Assembly (NCBI GenBank): GCA_946405145.1
Contig: CAMJGE010000010.1
Coordinates: forward strand, 1 to 64,000
Source of the DNA: an uncultured Prevotella sp.
GTDB lineage: Bacteria; Bacteroidota; Bacteroidia; Bacteroidales; Bacteroidaceae
Length of the DNA stretch: 64,000 nt
Direction: 5' to 3'
A program made the position numbers and the translations under genes. This document shows, one piece after another, positions 54,779 to 63,361 of the stretch. The notes beneath the pieces were generated by a model, which saw only the letters and a list, made by a program, of their open reading frames with translations, made no database searches and was not told the DNA's origin. Positions within the stretch are counted from its first letter, which is position 1. Each line of letters opens with the position of its first letter.

Positions 54779-56035
54779 ATGGAAAAGAATGAGAAAGACA
54801 TATTGCTGCAAAAGTACGCTGATCTGAATCGTAGGTTAATCCTTGCGAAAGAGCAGTTGTCGATTGCCAACCAAAAGCTAAAGGAATACGAGGAAAAGGC
54901 TCAGAAGGCTGAAAAGGCCAGTAAGATGAAGTCGCTTTTCCTCGCAAACATGAGCCATGAGATCCGTACCCCGCTGAATGCCATCGAAGGTTTCTCGCGC
55001 GTGCTTGTTGAGACCGACTCTCAGGAAGATCGCATGAAATTCTATGAGATTATCGAGAGCAACAACAACCGTCTGCAGAGTCTCGTCAACGAGATTCTCG
55101 ACCTCTCGCGTGTGGAGTCCGGAGAGATTGTTATCAAGAAGACCTCGATCGACCTGAACGAGTTCTGCACAAGTATCAAGAACCTCTTCAAGTTCCGCTG
55201 CCCCGACTCCGTGAAACTGGAGTGGAACAAGCCCTTAATGAACGTTACGTTCAAGACCGACCCCAACCGTCTGACACAAGTATTCTCCAATCTTATCAGC
55301 AATGCCCTGAAGCACACGCCTAAAGGCAGCATCACATACGGCTATCAGATTCTCGAAGAGGCTGCCAAGATTGAGTTTTTTGTGAAAGATACCGGTTCTG
55401 GTATCGCCAAAGAAGACCAGCAGCGCATCTTCCAGACTTATGTATCAGGCGACGCAGAGAACAACCTGAACGGCTTCGGCCTCGGTTTGGCACTCTGTAA
55501 GATTATCGTAGAGAAGATGGGCGGCACCATCTCTGTAGAGTCAGAAGTGGGCAAGGGAGCCTCCTTCCGCTTTAACATGCCGTTCGAGGGTACGATTGGC
55601 GGCAAGAACCAGCAGCGAATCACTACCACCCAGAATATACGCACCATCCGCGTCAGTGCCCATGCCAACGAGCGTAACATGAAGAAGATTCTCGTTGCCG
55701 AAGATGAGGATAGCAACTACGAGTTGGTGAAGATTGTGCTTCAGAAGCGCTACAAGCTGCTTCGCGCCCATAATGGCATCGAGGCAGTGATGATGAACGA
55801 AGACGAGCATCCCGACATGATCCTGATGGATATCCGCATGCCGGAGATGAACGGTCTGGATGCCACGCGTATCATCAAAGAGGTGAACAGCGATACGCCC
55901 GTCGTTGCCCTGAGTGCATACGCCTTCGAGGAGAATATCCGTGAGGCAAAGGCAGCAGGCTGCGATGAGTTCATGGCAAAGCCCTTCAAGGTAGAGAACC
56001 TGATTGAGATGGTCAGAAAGTATCTCGACGAATAA
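54779..56035 (+). CDS. Soluble hybrid histidine kinase with C-terminal receiver
   Basis: A 418-residue cytoplasmic protein. An N-terminal coiled coil (about 1-45) leads into HisKA with the H-box NMSHEIRTPLNAI (about 58-70). A HATPase domain follows (N-box NLISNALKH, G1 KDTGSG, G2 GFGLGLALCK). A receiver domain (about 298-418) has acidic pocket AEDEDS, phosphoacceptor Asp in MILMDIRMPEM and Lys in MAKPFK. No sensor or membrane domain is present, so input must come by protein contact or an internal cue. Its own promoter precedes it; the EEP gene follows after 39 bp. Confidence 0.93.
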   Translation: MEKNEKDILLQKYADLNRRLILAKEQLSIANQKLKEYEEKAQKAEKASKMKSLFLANMSHEIRTPLNAIEGFSRVLVETDSQEDRMKFYEIIESNNNRLQSLVNEILDLSRVESGEIVIKKTSIDLNEFCTSIKNLFKFRCPDSVKLEWNKPLMNVTFKTDPNRLTQVFSNLISNALKHTPKGSITYGYQILEEAAKIEFFVKDTGSGIAKEDQQRIFQTYVSGDAENNLNGFGLGLALCKIIVEKMGGTISVESEVGKGASFRFNMPFEGTIGGKNQQRITTTQNIRTIRVSAHANERNMKKILVAEDEDSNYELVKIVLQKRYKLLRAHNGIEAVMMNEDEHPDMILMDIRMPEMNGLDATRIIKEVNSDTPVVALSAYAFEENIREAKAAGCDEFMAKPFKVENLIEMVRKYLDE

Positions 56036-56074
56036 CGATACTCCCCCTTTTACATACTAAATACTTTATTTATC

Positions 56075-57145
56075 ATGGGAAAACTTGCTGTACAGAAATA
56101 TTTTTCATTCATGATGCTCATCGTCACCTTCCTACTGATGGTGTTCACACTCATAGGACTGTTTGGTGGTGATGTGCAACCTGCAGGAAACACGGCACGC
56201 GCCATGCTGGTATATGCCTTGCCCCTTATGATCACGGGCAATGCCTTCTTCCTTCTCTATTGGCTCATCTTGCGCCGCTTCCACTGGATGCTCATGCCCC
56301 TCATCACCCTGCTCTGCTGCCTCCCCTACATAGGCACGATGTATCAGTTTGGTGAACTCGATGAAGCAGCCGAGAAGACACCAGGCTTCAAGATTGCCAC
56401 CTACAACGTGGCCATGTTCTCACGTGAGACCACAGGTTTCATGGCGCAGGACATCCTCGCCGAAATGAAGCGACAGAAGGTCGATATCGCCTGTTTTCAG
56501 GAGTATAACGACTTCGCTGGAGATAAGAAAAATTCTGACTCTTACAAGAAATATTTCCCCTATAGCGAACGTGGTAAGGAGGATATGATCATCTACAGCC
56601 GCTACCCCATCAAGGCTACGAAGAACTTCCCCTTTGAGATGACCAACAACAGTGCCATGTGGGCAGAGATCGACATCAAAGGTAAAGTCTATCGCGTCTA
56701 TAATGCCCACCTTGAGACCACCAGTATCAACGGTACCCTTCACAGAGCCGCTAAGAGCAAGTTGCGCGGCAGCGATGTGCAGAGTAACGCTGTACTCCAA
56801 GCCATGTACGGCAACTATGCAGTAGGTATGATAGCCCGCTCTGGTCAGGCCAACATGCTGGCAATGGACATGCGTGAATCAGAAGTGCCCATCATCGTCT
56901 GCGGCGACTTCAACGATGTACCCTACTCCTATGTCTATAACACGATGCTGGGCGACCTGGTGGACGGCTTCAAGGAGTGTGGCAGCGGCTTCATGAACAC
57001 CTTCCGCGGTACCAAGCAGGTGCGTATCGACTACATCTTCCACGCCAAGGAACTGAAGGGCCTCACCTACTATAAAAAGGAACTGACCTACTCCGACCAC
57101 TATCCGGTCTTCCTGAAAGTAACCCCAAAAACAGAAGAAGATTAA
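56075..57145 (+). CDS. Membrane-anchored endonuclease/exonuclease/phosphatase-family protein
   Basis: A 356-residue protein with about three N-terminal membrane helices (about 10-32, 45-65 and 68-90) and a DNase I-like domain outside them. Every key motif is present: ATYNVAMF, catalytic Glu in CFQEYND, NAHLET, CGDFNDVPYS, IDYIFHA and YSDHYPVFL with the catalytic His. Such domains act on nucleic acids, phosphoinositides or other phosphodiesters; the Bacteroidetes membrane forms are uncharacterised. A strong terminator follows. Confidence 0.9.
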   Translation: MGKLAVQKYFSFMMLIVTFLLMVFTLIGLFGGDVQPAGNTARAMLVYALPLMITGNAFFLLYWLILRRFHWMLMPLITLLCCLPYIGTMYQFGELDEAAEKTPGFKIATYNVAMFSRETTGFMAQDILAEMKRQKVDIACFQEYNDFAGDKKNSDSYKKYFPYSERGKEDMIIYSRYPIKATKNFPFEMTNNSAMWAEIDIKGKVYRVYNAHLETTSINGTLHRAAKSKLRGSDVQSNAVLQAMYGNYAVGMIARSGQANMLAMDMRESEVPIIVCGDFNDVPYSYVYNTMLGDLVDGFKECGSGFMNTFRGTKQVRIDYIFHAKELKGLTYYKKELTYSDHYPVFLKVTPKTEED

Positions 57146-57152
57146 TACAAAT

Positions 57153-57186
57153 AAATGGTAAGAGAATCACCTCTTACCATTTATTA
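57153..57186 (+). terminator. Terminator after the EEP-family gene
   Basis: A 14-bp stem ATAAATGGTAAGAG/CTCTTACCATTTAT with a 6-nt loop and a T-rich tail, 7 bp after the stop codon. Confidence 0.85.
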
Positions 57187-57266
57187 TTTATTCTTACATT
57201 TTCCTCGCCTCCTCCCACCCTCGCAGCATCACGAAATATCTTTGACGTACTGAACACAAGTGTACA

Positions 57267-57295
57267 AAAAAAAGCTTTCCGATTGGGGAAAGCCT
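57267..57295 (-). terminator. Terminator of the fabD-amylase operon
   Basis: On the minus strand GGCTTTCC and GGAAAGCT pair around a short loop, followed by eight T. It lies about 25 bp past the FISUMP-like stop. Confidence 0.85.
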
Positions 57296-57320
57296 TCTAA
57301 TTTTGCCTTGATGGCTGTGG

Positions 57321-57986
57321 TTACTTTACGGCGCGGATGCAGCGGCCACTGAAGCGATTGCTGGAGAGATTGCCGAAATGCAGCTCTACATTTGAGAAAT
57401 CAAACTCCAGGCACCAGGCCTTGTTGGGCGCGACGGTGTAGAGGTCGGAAGTCCAGTAAACACCCTTGATGGCGCGGAACTGAACACCCTCATAGTAACG
57501 GAAACCAGTGATAGGCATGAAGATGGACTTGCCATTCTTCTTACTGATCACCTTATAGCCGTTGATACCATCCTTCGTGGTCCACTCCCATCGGCAGTTG
57601 TTGAGCAGTTCCTCGTACTCGTCAGCTGTGGGCATGCGCCAGTCTCCGCCCCAATTGGCACGTGCCGCATCGTCGGAGGGAGATAGACGAGAGGCTCTGT
57701 CGGTGACGTTATATTTGAGCAGGAACTGGGTGTCGCCCCTACTCCACACATAGGTACCCCAGGAATAGACCTGCTTTGGCTTGATCTCACCCCATGCGAA
57801 GTAAGTGCCGAAACCAGTGTCTTTCTTAGCGCCCACATTCATGTTGGCCCACTTCACACTCAGTCCTAAATCGACAGCCTCAACACCATCGGGTGTCTTA
57901 TCGTCGTTGCTGGCTTGATTCACTTTCGCATTGCCAACCGTCCCCATGAACATGAGAGACAGTGTTAGTAGAAAAATCTTCTTCAT
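57321..57986 (-). CDS. Exported FISUMP/DUF1566-like domain protein
   Basis: A 221-residue protein with a signal peptide (cleavage near GNAK, about residue 20). The body is one 'Fibrobacter succinogenes major paralogous' type domain: EAVDLGLSVKWANMNVGA opening, YFAWGEIKP, WRMPTADEYEELL and a C-terminal SGRCIRAVK. These domains are frequent on Bacteroidetes surface or periplasmic proteins; function unknown, with a fold related to C-type lectins as I recall. Last gene of the fabD operon, 18 bp after the AlaX-like gene. Confidence 0.82.
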   Translation of the reverse strand: MKKIFLLTLSLMFMGTVGNAKVNQASNDDKTPDGVEAVDLGLSVKWANMNVGAKKDTGFGTYFAWGEIKPKQVYSWGTYVWSRGDTQFLLKYNVTDRASRLSPSDDAARANWGGDWRMPTADEYEELLNNCRWEWTTKDGINGYKVISKKNGKSIFMPITGFRYYEGVQFRAIKGVYWTSDLYTVAPNKAWCLEFDFSNVELHFGNLSSNRFSGRCIRAVK

Positions 57987-58004
57987 ATCTAATTAGTTTT
58001 TTAA

Positions 58005-58472
58005 TTATTGCACAATCTTGAACCGCACGCGGAAGGAGCGCTCGTGCTCATCCCAGTTGGTGCCCAGCAGCTCGAAACGGCCTATCTGAGAGGTGCTCCG
58101 CACATGACGCCCGATACAGGGACACACGTCGTAGTCGCCGATACGCACCAGACGGATGGTGTCGGAGGCATCATCGGGCAGTCGGGCGAGGTCGATCTCC
58201 TCGGGCAGCTCGCTGCGGGAACAGAACTCGAAGGTGACAGGCAGGTCGTCGGCTATCAGCTCGTTCATGCGACGCTCTATCTCCTTTTCGTCCTGACGAC
58301 TGGGCTTCTGGTCGAGGTGGAAGCTCATCTTGCTCTTCTTGCGCTCGATGTGGGCATTATAGGAGCGCTCACAGCCGAAGAGGCGCTGCATTGTCTGGTT
58401 CAGCAGGTGCTCGGCGGTGTGCGCTGGAGGAAACTCCTCCTTGTTGTGCTCGTTAAGGATATACTCGTCCAT
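58005..58472 (-). CDS. AlaX-like alanyl-tRNA editing protein
   Basis: A 155-residue free-standing editing domain of the ThrRS/AlaRS SAD family. The zinc site is intact: HTAEHLLNQ near residues 18-26 (HxxxH) and CPCIGRHV near 117-124 (CxxxH). Such proteins remove Ser or Gly from mischarged tRNA-Ala in trans. It is short, as in AlaX-S types. It follows the amylase gene by 4 bp, an unrelated neighbour. Confidence 0.85.
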   Translation of the reverse strand: MDEYILNEHNKEEFPPAHTAEHLLNQTMQRLFGCERSYNAHIERKKSKMSFHLDQKPSRQDEKEIERRMNELIADDLPVTFEFCSRSELPEEIDLARLPDDASDTIRLVRIGDYDVCPCIGRHVRSTSQIGRFELLGTNWDEHERSFRVRFKIVQ

Positions 58473-58476
58473 CGGT

Positions 58477-60132
58477 TCAGAATTTTAGGATGACGGCACT
58501 CAGAGGATCGACATCTACGGTGACTGCCTCATCGCGCTTCAGCTGGCGCTTGAGGGTGCGACCGCTGAGCAGATCGACGCCCTTGGCGGCTTTCTTCTCG
58601 CGTATCTTCAGGAAGTCGAAGGCATGCGACGGGATGGTGACATCCATCGTGGCAGGCTGTTCGTCGAAGTTGACCACCACGAGCAACAGCTCTGAGCCTG
58701 CCTTGCGCAGGAAGGCATACTGGCGGTGATAGTCTTTGTTGACGTACATCAGATCGAAGCTGACGCCCTCGATGACAGCCTTTTCGGTGGTGGCGATATG
58801 AATCACCTTATTATATATATCCTTCAGGGCTATCTCCTCATCGGTAAGCTTGTGCTTGGCGGCACGCACCAGGGTATCAACGCTCCAATAGTCGAAGATG
58901 GTGGTTCGTCCGTCGTTGCCACTGAAGCCTTCCTTGTCCATGCCTCGCTCGCCATACTCTTGACCTGCATAGATCATCAGGGGGTTCTGCTGCAGCAGGG
59001 CTGAGACCACGAGACCAGGCACACCCTTGCGCCCATTGGCGGCAAAGAAATCACTCGCCACGCGCTGCTCGTCGTGGTTCTCGAGGAAGTAGAGCATATG
59101 GTCGCGGATATCATCGGTCTGCTGCCAGGCGCCTGTGATGGCGTGGGTTGACTGGTGACCGCAGATCACGTCGCGCACGGTGTCATACATGCCTACCTTG
59201 TCGTAGAGGTAGTCGAAGCCCGCAGCCAGGTAGTTGCGATACTCAGCGGGATTATACACCTCGCCGATAAAGAGCATGTCGGGATACTGGTACTTCACCT
59301 TGTCGGTGGCCCACTGCCAAAAGGCGGCAGGCACCATCTCTGCCATATCGCAGCGGAAGCCGTCGATACCCTTGGATGCCCAGAAGAGCAGGATGTCGGT
59401 CATCTTCGTCCAGGTGTTGGGAATAGGACTGAAGTGGCCCACGCGTCCGGCATAATAGTCGAGACCGTAGTTGAGCTTCACCGTCTCATACCAGTCGTTC
59501 ATGCCTGGGGCATTGTGGAAGCAGTCGTTACCCGTAGCCTTGGCGGGCTCTTCGAGATAAGGCTCATTCTCGCCGTGATAGAGGTCGAAATAGGGCGTGA
59601 AGCGCTGCCCCGGGCAGTAGTAGAAGTTGTTCTGGGGGTCGAAGCCGTTCTGGGGGTTGTCTTCCTCACCGAGGTCCTTCACCCATTCGGGTTTGCAGAT
59701 AGAGTGATACTGGCGCGCCACATGATTGGGGACAAAGTCGATGATGACCTTCATGCCTGCCTTATGGGTGCGCTCCACCAGTGCCTCAAACTCCTGCATG
59801 CGCTGGTTGACATCGGTAGCCAGGTCGGGGTCGATGTCGTAGTAGTCGGTGATGGCGTAAGGCGAGCCTGCCCTACCCTTCACAACGGCTGGATGCTGGC
59901 GGGGGATGCCATAGGCGGAGTAGTCGGTCTGAGTGGCATGACGGATCACACCTGTGTACCAGATATGGCTCACGCCCATCTCCCTGATATGTTTCAGGGC
60001 GGTGGGCGTGAAATCGTTCAGTTTTCCGCAGCCGTTCTCTTCAATCGTACCGTTCTCCTTACGGGTGGCGCAACGATTGCCGTACAGCCTTGTGAAGACC
60101 TGATAGACGATAAGCTTATTCTGCGATGCCAT
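58477..60132 (-). CDS. GH13 alpha-amylase-family enzyme, cytoplasmic
   Basis: A 551-residue enzyme without signal peptide. The barrel shows the four GH13 regions: VIIDFVPNHVA (I), GFRCDMAEM with nucleophile Asp (II), FIGEVYNP with acid/base Glu (III) and FLENHDEQR (IV). A C-terminal beta domain ends VDPLSAVILKF. It hydrolyses or rearranges alpha-1,4 glucans; cytoplasmic location suggests glycogen or maltodextrin turnover, in line with the phosphorylase at the window edge. It overlaps fabD by 17 nt. Confidence 0.9.
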   Translation of the reverse strand: MASQNKLIVYQVFTRLYGNRCATRKENGTIEENGCGKLNDFTPTALKHIREMGVSHIWYTGVIRHATQTDYSAYGIPRQHPAVVKGRAGSPYAITDYYDIDPDLATDVNQRMQEFEALVERTHKAGMKVIIDFVPNHVARQYHSICKPEWVKDLGEEDNPQNGFDPQNNFYYCPGQRFTPYFDLYHGENEPYLEEPAKATGNDCFHNAPGMNDWYETVKLNYGLDYYAGRVGHFSPIPNTWTKMTDILLFWASKGIDGFRCDMAEMVPAAFWQWATDKVKYQYPDMLFIGEVYNPAEYRNYLAAGFDYLYDKVGMYDTVRDVICGHQSTHAITGAWQQTDDIRDHMLYFLENHDEQRVASDFFAANGRKGVPGLVVSALLQQNPLMIYAGQEYGERGMDKEGFSGNDGRTTIFDYWSVDTLVRAAKHKLTDEEIALKDIYNKVIHIATTEKAVIEGVSFDLMYVNKDYHRQYAFLRKAGSELLLVVVNFDEQPATMDVTIPSHAFDFLKIREKKAAKGVDLLSGRTLKRQLKRDEAVTVDVDPLSAVILKF

Positions 60133-61009
60133 GAGCTGAGACTTCTTTGTTAATCTTTACGATCATGCCCTGCAGCGCCTTGCCAGGACCACACTCCGTG
60201 AAGTCATCGGCACCGTCGGCAATCATATTCTGAACACTCTGTGTCCAGCGAACAGAAGAAGTGAGCTGTGCAATCAGGTTGGCCTTGATCTCAGCAGGAT
60301 CGGTATGAGGCTTGGCATCCACATTCTGATAGACGGGGCACTTCGGGGTATTGATCTCCGTAGCCTCGATAGCTGCCTGAAGCTCATCCTTGGCGGGCTG
60401 CATCAGCGGAGAGTGGAAAGCGCCACCCACCTTCAGCACGAGGGCACGCTTGGCACCTGCAGCCTTGAGCTGCTCACAAGCCTCCTCGATAGCCTCTACG
60501 TTACCTGAGATAACGAGCTGACCAGGACAGTTGTAGTTTGCGGCAACTACCACACCCTTGCCCTGCTTGCTCACCTCGGCGCATACCTCCTCTACCTTCT
60601 CATCAGGCAGGGCGATGATGGCAGCCATCGTTGAGGGCTGAGCCTCGCAAGCCTTCTGCATAGCCATCGCACGGGCATAGACCAGTTTCAGACCATCCTC
60701 GAAGCTGAGGGCTCCGGCAGCAGTCAGGGCAGAGAACTCACCCAGAGAGTGACCGGCTACCATTGCGGGCTGGAAAGCCTCACCCATGCAGAGGGCTGAG
60801 ATAACGCTGTGAAGGAAGACGGCGGGCTGTGTCACCTTCGTCTGCTTCAGGTCATCGTCGGTACCGGCAAACATGATGTCGGTGATGCGATAGCCGAGAA
60901 TATCGTTGGCCTTCTCAAAAAGTTCCTTTGCCAATGGGTTGTTATCATACAGATCCTTACCCATTCCTACAAACTGTGCTCCCTGTCCGGGAAAAACAAA
61001 TGCTTTCAT
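60116..61009 (-). CDS. fabD: Malonyl-CoA:ACP transacylase
   Basis: A 297-residue enzyme. FPGQGAQFVGMG opens the chain, the nucleophile Ser lies in GHSLGEFSAL (about 90), Arg in VYARAMAMQ, and His in GGAFHSPLM (about 200) completes the dyad. It moves malonate from CoA to acyl carrier protein for fatty-acid synthesis. Length is normal (about 300). First gene of a minus-strand operon with amylase, AlaX-like and FISUMP-like genes. A TACTTTTG -7 box lies at 61068-61075. Confidence 0.96.
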   Translation of the reverse strand: MKAFVFPGQGAQFVGMGKDLYDNNPLAKELFEKANDILGYRITDIMFAGTDDDLKQTKVTQPAVFLHSVISALCMGEAFQPAMVAGHSLGEFSALTAAGALSFEDGLKLVYARAMAMQKACEAQPSTMAAIIALPDEKVEEVCAEVSKQGKGVVVAANYNCPGQLVISGNVEAIEEACEQLKAAGAKRALVLKVGGAFHSPLMQPAKDELQAAIEATEINTPKCPVYQNVDAKPHTDPAEIKANLIAQLTSSVRWTQSVQNMIADGADDFTECGPGKALQGMIVKINKEVSAHGIAE

Positions 61010-61186
61010 CTTTCTAATTTCTTTTATATAATTAAACTTTTATTCCGATTTTTCCTATTTCAGTGTGCAAAAGTACGACATTTTTCTGAAAAATGTACCT
61101 CAGAAGACATTTTTTTGCCGAAAGTAATACCAATATCGAAAAAAATGTGTAAGTTTGCACATCAGAAAGAGAAGAGATACTTAAAA

Positions 61187-61795
61187 ATGAAGCTCATCGT
61201 AATGACCAAACCCACCTTCTTCGTTGAAGAAGACAAGATACTGGCCGACCTCTTTGAGGAAGGGCTGGAGAATCTGCATCTCTACAAACCTGGTGCCGCC
61301 CCGATGTTCTCTGAGAGACTGCTGACGCTGCTGGGTGACGACTATCGTAACAAGATCACTGTTCACGGGCACTTCTACCTGAAAGAGGAATACCGCCTGA
61401 GAGGTATCCATATCGATGATGCCCACACGGAACCACCCGTAGGCTACAAGGGAAACATCTCGAGAACCTGTCACGCCATCAGTGAACTGAAGGATGCCAA
61501 GAAGCACTGCAACTACGTGTTCCTGCACGCTATCTACGACAGTCAGACCAACAAGGACGAGAAATCATCGTTTACCCGTGAGGAACTGGAGACTGCTTCG
61601 AGCCAGGGGTTGATCGACAAGAAGGTGTATGCCTTAGGGGGCATGAACATCGACAATGTGAAGGAGATGAAAGCTTTAGGTTTCGGCGGTGTGGTGATCT
61701 GCGGCGATCTGTGGAACCGCTTTAACATCCACAACGAGATCGACTACAAGGCACTGCTGAACCATTTCGAACGACTACTGAAAATGATTGATTAA
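61187..61795 (+). CDS. ThiE-like TIM-barrel protein with altered active site
   Basis: A 202-residue protein with the thiamine-phosphate-synthase barrel pattern: KLIVMTKP start, YALGGMNIDNV and FGGVVICGDLW at the end. The canonical QxRxK substrate motif reads HLYKPG, and the GVHLGQ diphosphate loop reads GIHIDDAH, so normal ThiE chemistry is doubtful. The longer in-frame extension upstream overlaps fabD and its promoter; the ATG at 61187 follows a TAAGTTTG -7 box (61150-61157). Next to prs; function unknown, perhaps TenI-like. Confidence 0.75.
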   Translation: MKLIVMTKPTFFVEEDKILADLFEEGLENLHLYKPGAAPMFSERLLTLLGDDYRNKITVHGHFYLKEEYRLRGIHIDDAHTEPPVGYKGNISRTCHAISELKDAKKHCNYVFLHAIYDSQTNKDEKSSFTREELETASSQGLIDKKVYALGGMNIDNVKEMKALGFGGVVICGDLWNRFNIHNEIDYKALLNHFERLLKMID

Positions 61796-61811
61796 TTTAA
61801 AGCATATAATA

Positions 61812-62750
61812 ATGTCTGATAACAACTCTTACATGGTATTCTCGGGTACTGCGACGAAATACCTGGCAGAGAAAATCTGTCAAAGTCTGGGCTGCCCGTT
61901 AGGACAGTTACTAATTACTAAATTCTCTGATGGTGAATTTGCCGTAAGCTATGAGGAGAGCATTCGAGGAAGAGACGTCTTCCTGGTGCAGAGCACCTTC
62001 CCCAACAGCGACAATCTGATGGAGCTGCTGTTGATGATCGATGCTGCCAAGCGTGCTTCGGCTCGCACTATCAATGCCGTGATTCCCTACTTCGGATGGG
62101 CTCGACAGGACCGTAAGGACAAGCCCCGCGTGAGCATCGGTGCCAAGCTGGTGGCTGATCTGCTAAGCGTGGCTGGTGTGAACCGTGTGATCACGATGGA
62201 TCTGCATGCTGACCAGATTCAGGGATTCTTCGATGTGCCCGTGGATCATCTCTACGCTTCGGGTGTGATCCTGCCTTATCTGCAGAGCCTGAACCTTGAC
62301 AATCTGGTGATTGCCTCTCCCGACGTAGGCGGCTCTAAGCGTGCCAACACCTATGCCAAGTTCTTAGGTTGTCCGCTCGTGCTCTGCAACAAGACACGTG
62401 CCCGTGCCAACGTGGTGGCATCGATGCAGATCATCGGTGATGTAGCAGGAAAGAACGTGGTGATCATCGACGATATGGTGGATACAGCAGGTACCATCAC
62501 CAAGGCTGCAGACATCATGAAGGAGAATGGCGCCACCACCGTTCGCGCCTGTGCTAGTCACTGCGTGATGAGCGGTCCTGCCAGCGATCGCGTAACGGCT
62601 TCAGCTCTCGAGGAGATTATCTTTACTGACTCTATCCCCTTCTCGATGAACTGTCCAAAGGTGAAACAGCTCTCTGTAGCCGATATGTTTGCGGAGGCTA
62701 TCCGTCGCGTCATCGACAATAAGAGCATCAGCGACCTCTATATCGCCTAA
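61812..62750 (+). CDS. prs: Ribose-phosphate pyrophosphokinase
   Basis: A 312-residue enzyme. The start MSDNNSYMVFSG gives normal length; eight residues further upstream would overlap the previous gene. FSDGEFAVSYEE, the ATP flexible loop GWARQDRKDKP, MDLHADQIQGFFDVPVDHL and the PRPP loop VVIIDDMVDTAGT are all present. It makes PRPP from ribose-5-phosphate and ATP for nucleotide, His and Trp synthesis. It lies 16 bp after the ThiE-like gene and 10 bp before the lipoprotein gene. Confidence 0.97.
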   Translation: MSDNNSYMVFSGTATKYLAEKICQSLGCPLGQLLITKFSDGEFAVSYEESIRGRDVFLVQSTFPNSDNLMELLLMIDAAKRASARTINAVIPYFGWARQDRKDKPRVSIGAKLVADLLSVAGVNRVITMDLHADQIQGFFDVPVDHLYASGVILPYLQSLNLDNLVIASPDVGGSKRANTYAKFLGCPLVLCNKTRARANVVASMQIIGDVAGKNVVIIDDMVDTAGTITKAADIMKENGATTVRACASHCVMSGPASDRVTASALEEIIFTDSIPFSMNCPKVKQLSVADMFAEAIRRVIDNKSISDLYIA

Positions 62751-62760
62751 GTTTCAAGTG

Positions 62761-63324
62761 ATGAACATCAGATCTATTTATGGACTGGCAGCTGCAGGGA
62801 TATTACTCTGTGCCTGCCAGTCCAATACGTATCAGATTGACGGCTACGCCAATGCCTACGCAGAGGGCGACACGATCTGCCTGATGAAGGAAGGCGGCCT
62901 GCAGCCGATAGCTATCACCACCGTTAAGGAGGGAAAGTTTGCTTTCTATGGTGAGGTCAAGGAGATAGAGCTCTACAGTGTGATGGCGAAACAGACACCT
63001 GACTGTCAGGTAAGTTTCTTCACGGAACCAGGTATCACCACCATCGAACTGAAAACTGAGCCAGGCACCTCACGTGTATCAGGCACAAAGCTTAACAATG
63101 AGTGGCAGCAGCTCACTGACTCGGTAGCGATACTAGGCAATCAGGTGGCCTTGTTGCTACGCCATCCAGAAGCTGACACAACTGCCCAAAAGGCGTTAGT
63201 AACAAATGTGGACAGTCTGCACCGCAAGATGTCTGCCTGTATCCTGAATACCGCTCAACGCAACAAGGACAATCCGTTAGGCAAATACATCAACGAGAAT
63301 TATAAAGCGCCCGAGTTCAAATGA
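62761..63324 (+). CDS. DUF4369-like lipoprotein
   Basis: A 187-residue lipoprotein. Signal with lipobox LLCAC (Cys19), reached from ATG 62761; an earlier in-frame ATG lies inside prs. The body begins YQIDGYANAYAEGDTICLMK and continues with a DUF4369-type beta-sandwich (KEGKFAFYGEV), usually found at the N-terminus of thioredoxin-like lipoproteins. Here the thioredoxin part is missing and the chain ends after a helical segment. The stop codon lies in the loop of a terminator hairpin. Confidence 0.8.
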   Translation: MNIRSIYGLAAAGILLCACQSNTYQIDGYANAYAEGDTICLMKEGGLQPIAITTVKEGKFAFYGEVKEIELYSVMAKQTPDCQVSFFTEPGITTIELKTEPGTSRVSGTKLNNEWQQLTDSVAILGNQVALLLRHPEADTTAQKALVTNVDSLHRKMSACILNTAQRNKDNPLGKYINENYKAPEFK

Positions 63325-63336
63325 ACCCGGGCGCTT
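63305..63336. terminator. Bidirectional terminator spanning the lipoprotein stop codon
   Basis: AAGCGCCCGAGTTC/GAACCCGGGCGCTT stem (one mismatch) with loop AAAT. The TGA stop (63322-63324) starts at the loop edge. It lies between convergent genes and can serve both strands. Confidence 0.75.
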
Positions 63337-63361
63337 CGCTTATAATGACTGTCTCACCGGC

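Noticed and set aside
59155..60153. 332-residue plus-strand ORF opposite the amylase gene
   Set aside because: It is a shadow of the GH13 coding strand; the minus-strand protein has all catalytic motifs and the plus reading has none.
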